Source: Dehalococcoidia bacterium (GTDB lineage Bacteria; Chloroflexota; Dehalococcoidia; Lucifugimonadales; Lucifugimonadaceae). Taken from it: 10,459 nt of DNA. Location: contig JANQEF010000149.1 of assembly GCA_028278465.1 (NCBI GenBank), forward strand, positions 1 to 10,459, given 5' to 3'. The notes beneath the pieces were generated by a model. That model ran no database searches. It was not told where the DNA came from and saw only the letters and a list, made by a program, of their open reading frames with translations. A program made the translations under genes and the position numbers. Positions 8,004 through 10,459 of this stretch are shown here, piece after piece (position 1 is the first letter of the stretch; every line of letters begins with the position of its first letter).

Positions 8004-9387
8004 GGAGCGGCCGCCCTGCCCGATCTGCGATGACGCCCGCTGGCTGAACGTCGACGCGCCTGTCGGCTCGCCGGAGTTCGGCACCGTGGTGCCATGCGAG
8101 TGCCAGGAGCAGGTTTGGGGTTCGCACGTTCGCAAGCGGTTGCGCGACTACTCAGACCTCGGGCCTCTGGAGCGGATGACTTTCGAGTCGATGGAGCCTG
8201 CCGGCCGCGACGGCTTCGTCGATCCACCGAGTTTTCGGCGCGCCCGTGACGCCGCACAGCGCTATTCGCACGACCCGATGGGATGGCTGGTGATCAGCGG
8301 CCCGTCCGGAACCGGCAAGACGCACATAGCGGCGGCGATCGCGAACCGGCTCGTTTCGGACGGCAGGCCGGTCAAGTTCGTGTCTGTGCCGGACCTGCTC
8401 GACCACATGCGCGCCACGCTTGACCGCGATCTTGACGACCCGGAGGGCGACGACTTCGAGGGACTCTTCAGCCACATCATCGAAGCGCCGATGCTGGTGC
8501 TGGATGACCTGGGCGTGCAGAGCCCGACACGTTGGGCCGAGGAGAAGGTCGACCAGGTGCTGAGCCACCGCTACGCCCGGCGCCTTCCGACGGTGCTCAC
8601 GACGAGCCTTGCGATAGAGGAGTTGCCGGACAGGCTGCGCACGCGGGTCACGGACCCGTTCATCTCGGAGAGGATTGAGTTGCAGGCCGGCGTCGGGAAC
8701 GCCGACCGGTCGTCAATCGGCCTCGACACATCCCAGCTCCAGGCCATGACCTTCGATACGTTCGATATGCGGGGAGCAAAGGGCTCGACTCAGCGCCAGA
8801 AGGCGACGCTCGAAGCGGCCTTCACGGCCGCACGCTCATTCGCAGAGATGCCGCAGGGGTGGATATACATGGCGGGGCCGACCGGCGTTGGCAAGACGCA
8901 CATCGCCACCGCCATCGCCAACGTACAGATCCAGCAGGGGCGCTCCGTCCTGTTCCGCTTCGTGCCCGACCTGCTGGACCAGCTGCGCCGTGCGTACCAC
9001 CCGAACTCGCCAAGTGGATTTGACCGCGAGTTCCAGGTGATCCGCAACTGCGAGGTGCTGATACTCGATGACCTCGGAGCGCAGGCGTCGACGGCATGGG
9101 CCGAGGAGAAGCTCTATCAGCTGATCGTGCACCGTCACGCGGCGCGGCTGCCAACTGTGATCACCTCTCGCGTGCTGCTGGACGAAGCGGCCGCAAACGG
9201 CTTCACAGAGCGCTACGCGGACGCGATCGCGTCCCGTCTGAGGGATACGCACATGGTGTGGGAGTACGGGATGTTCGCACCCGACTACAGGCACCGCGGC
9301 GCGTCGAGCAGCCGTCGCAAGCCCCGCAAAGCGAACAAGACAGAAGAGCGGGCGGACGAAGCGCCTGCGCGGGCTCCCCAAGGCTGA
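7912..9387 (+). CDS. Helicase-loader-like ATPase with two DnaC/IstB AAA+ domains
   Basis: Probable loader of the DnaB helicase, related to DnaC, DnaI and IstB. It has 491 residues, about twice the usual 230-310. The N-terminus MESLNDILKRI is followed by a Ser-rich linker and a zinc-finger-like group C36, C39, C62, C64. AAA+ domain 1 (about 85-257): Walker A GPSGTGKT (130-137), Walker B LVLDDLG (195-201), sensor-1 region LPTVLTT (225-231), arginine R245. AAA+ domain 2 (about 275-455): Walker A GPTGVGKT (322-329), Walker B LILDDLG (383-389), LPTVITS (413-419), arginine R442. The halves align along their length (e.g. KTHIAAAIAN and KTHIATAIAN; WAEEKVDQ and WAEEKLYQ), so this is an internal duplication, with the finger present once. 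A basic tail follows from about 466. ATG 7912 has GAGAGG (7901-7906) 5 bases upstream and no other ATG, GTG or TTG precedes the finger. IS21 IstB is unlikely: there is no transposase partner. Confidence 0.88.
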   Translation: MESLNDILKRIAATSSSSATSSDNGHAETAEERPPCPICDDARWLNVDAPVGSPEFGTVVPCECQEQVWGSHVRKRLRDYSDLGPLERMTFESMEPAGRDGFVDPPSFRRARDAAQRYSHDPMGWLVISGPSGTGKTHIAAAIANRLVSDGRPVKFVSVPDLLDHMRATLDRDLDDPEGDDFEGLFSHIIEAPMLVLDDLGVQSPTRWAEEKVDQVLSHRYARRLPTVLTTSLAIEELPDRLRTRVTDPFISERIELQAGVGNADRSSIGLDTSQLQAMTFDTFDMRGAKGSTQRQKATLEAAFTAARSFAEMPQGWIYMAGPTGVGKTHIATAIANVQIQQGRSVLFRFVPDLLDQLRRAYHPNSPSGFDREFQVIRNCEVLILDDLGAQASTAWAEEKLYQLIVHRHAARLPTVITSRVLLDEAAANGFTERYADAIASRLRDTHMVWEYGMFAPDYRHRGASSSRRKPRKANKTEERADEAPARAPQG

Positions 9388-10046
9388 TGAGCCCGAGTCC
9401 TGCACCGCTCGGCGGAGGAACGGGCGGCGACTCCGTCTTCAGCAGGATCATCGCCGGCGAGCTCCCCGCGAAGTGGGTCGCAAACGATCCCGACTCACCT
9501 GTTGTCTGCTTCCACAACAAACTGCGGTGGGAACGGGTGATGCTGCTGGTGGTGCCGCGGCAGTACATGACGCAGGAGGAGATGTGGCGCGACGACGTGC
9601 TGCAGGATGCGCTGCGAATGGCGGTTGATGTCGGCGAAAAGCACTGCTCGGAGGGTTTCCGGGTGCTGTCGAACTTCGGCCGCGGCGCGCACCAGAGCCA
9701 GCTTCATGCGCACCTGCACGTGGTCTCGGGGCTCGCACGAAACATAGCCGAGGCCAGACCTGTAGAAGAGTGGCGGCGGGAAGGCGAGCTGCGAGTCCAG
9801 CGCCAGCAAGTGTCGAAGGTGCCGCATACCGATCTCTATCGTGACGACTTGTCTTCGTCGCAGTTCGAGTTCCTGACCGGCGAAGGCGCTCCGTTGGCGG
9901 CAGAAGCGGCGATATCCCACGCGAAGAGCTTCTCGCCGACAGGGTTCCGCCTGAAGGCGAACTACCGGATCGATGAACACGGCCCAAGAGGCGGTGAGCC
10001 TGGTCTGTTCATGCTGGGCGGCGGACAGCTGGACCTGTACGTGTGA
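9387..10046 (+). CDS. HIT-family protein with a degenerate second HIT half
   Basis: Histidine-triad proteins hydrolyse or transfer nucleotides (AMP-lysine, dinucleoside polyphosphates). Of 219 residues, 14-115 form a Hint-like domain: DSVFSRIIAGELPAKWV (15-31), the nucleotide-contact segment GFRVLSNFGRG (90-100) and the triad H107-A-H109-L-H111-VV, with H109 the expected nucleophile. The usual N-terminal zinc cysteines (CxxC) are absent. The C-terminal part (about 165-219) appears to repeat the fold: GFRLKANY (186-193) parallels GFRVLSNF, but the triad position reads PGLFMLGG, without histidine. The family is normally 110-150 residues. The start ATG overlaps the loader stop by one base (TGATG), so the gene is translationally coupled to the loader; AAGG (9380-9383) is a weak ribosome binding site. 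Substrate and any link to replication are unknown. It is 84 bases from a convergent gene, with no clear terminator between. Confidence 0.8.
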   Translation: MSPSPAPLGGGTGGDSVFSRIIAGELPAKWVANDPDSPVVCFHNKLRWERVMLLVVPRQYMTQEEMWRDDVLQDALRMAVDVGEKHCSEGFRVLSNFGRGAHQSQLHAHLHVVSGLARNIAEARPVEEWRREGELRVQRQQVSKVPHTDLYRDDLSSSQFEFLTGEGAPLAAEAAISHAKSFSPTGFRLKANYRIDEHGPRGGEPGLFMLGGGQLDLYV

Positions 10047-10130
10047 GGCCGATGCAAGTCGGTGGCGCGACAGCCGATGCCGCCACGATCATCAGCGCTA
10101 CGGTTGCCAGTCAGCTGAGATGTGCTGCGG

Positions 10131-10459
10131 TCACGCGAACCGCGCTGCCGCCATCGTGCCGACTGCCACGATCACCAGCACGGCGTTGACCCGGCTTCCT
10201 ACCGCAATCCGCATCCTCAGCCGACGGAGCCCCGCGTCGTCCGGCGTCGAATCACTTGAGAGGCTGCGACGCAGCTTCGCCGTGTTCGCTCCGACCCAGC
10301 CACTCAGGAAGAACGCAACCAGCGAGGCGATCAGGCCGATGCCTATCGCCCAGCCCCAGCCGTTGTCGAAGAGGTGATCGAAGCGGCGGCCCGGCGTCCT
10401 GGAGATCAGCGCAAACCCGGCGCCGATAGTGATGACCGCCGACAGTGTGATCCACAGGC
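10131..10459 (-). CDS. C-terminal part of an integral membrane protein
   Basis: A minus-strand frame stays open from the right edge to TGA at 10133-10131, giving 108 visible residues; the start lies outside the window. Third codon positions are strongly G/C. Three hydrophobic segments are visible: LWITLSAVITIGAGFALI at the edge, WGWAIGIGLIASLVAFFLSG about 35 residues in, and VNAVLVIVAVGTMAAARF at the C-terminus. A charged loop (AKLRRSL through LRRLRMR) lies between the last two. The layout, with a Trp-rich middle helix, an Arg-rich loop and a short final helix, recalls small DUF2269/CopD-like membrane proteins, but I cannot assign a family. It is convergent with the HIT gene. Confidence 0.72.
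   Translation of the reverse strand, partial: LWITLSAVITIGAGFALISRTPGRRFDHLFDNGWGWAIGIGLIASLVAFFLSGWVGANTAKLRRSLSSDSTPDDAGLRRLRMRIAVGSRVNAVLVIVAVGTMAAARFA

Noticed and set aside
7912..9387. IS21-type transposition helper IstB
   Set aside because: There is no IstA transposase or terminal inverted repeats, and the setting beside dnaB and a DnaD gene fits a helicase loader.
10062..10086. Hairpin between HIT and the membrane gene (GTGGCG with CGCCAC) as a terminator
   Set aside because: The stem is only 6 pairs with a 13-base loop and has no T-run on either strand.

Overview
The window is GC-rich (strong G/C bias at third codon positions), tightly packed bacterial DNA. The core is a replication and ribosome block: rplI, dnaB, a DnaD-domain gene, a DnaC/IstB-type loader and a HIT-protein gene, all on the plus strand. 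This mixture, with a DnaD of the 'FPxG-(K/V)-x-(R/Q)-F-T-P-x-P' type, together with an enolase-superfamily dehydratase gene, suggests the phylum Chloroflexota. The enolase gene would fit the Dehalococcoidia/SAR202 side, whose genomes are known for many enolase-superfamily paralogues. This placement is inference from gene content; no rRNA or tRNA gene is present to confirm it.

Layout from left to right. Positions 44-1234 (+) encode an L-rhamnonate-dehydratase-like enolase-superfamily enzyme. Only 8 bases after its stop lies the stop of a convergent gene (1243-2490, -) for an unrecognised lipoprotein built from two similar beta-rich halves. Next is acsA (2690-4447, -), an acetyl-CoA synthetase. 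The 380-base gap between acsA and rplI holds two divergent sigma70-like promoters and a structured untranslated leader in front of rplI. rplI (4828-5481, +) encodes ribosomal protein L9 with a long acidic tail and ends at a strong intrinsic terminator. A 243-base stretch follows, with an extended -10 promoter, repeats and a hairpin, and then dnaB (5787-7163, +), which uses a TTG start. A short hairpin with a T-run separates dnaB from a tightly coupled trio: dnaD-like (7254-8003), a loader with two complete AAA+ domains (7912-9387, overlapping dnaD by 92 bases out of frame) and a HIT protein (9387-10046, overlapping the loader stop by one base). The right edge holds the C-terminal part of a membrane protein on the minus strand (10131-10459).

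How the genes fit together: DnaB is the replicative helicase, the DnaD-like protein is the likely primosome adaptor, and the DnaC/IstB-type ATPase is the likely helicase loader. The most unusual item is that loader. It is a tandem fusion of two DnaC-like AAA+ modules, each with intact Walker A, Walker B and a C-terminal arginine, behind a single zinc-finger-like N-terminus. The HIT protein beside it also looks like a duplicated fold in which the second copy has lost its histidine triad. acsA (acetate activation) and the sugar-acid dehydratase are metabolic neighbours with no visible link to the replication block.
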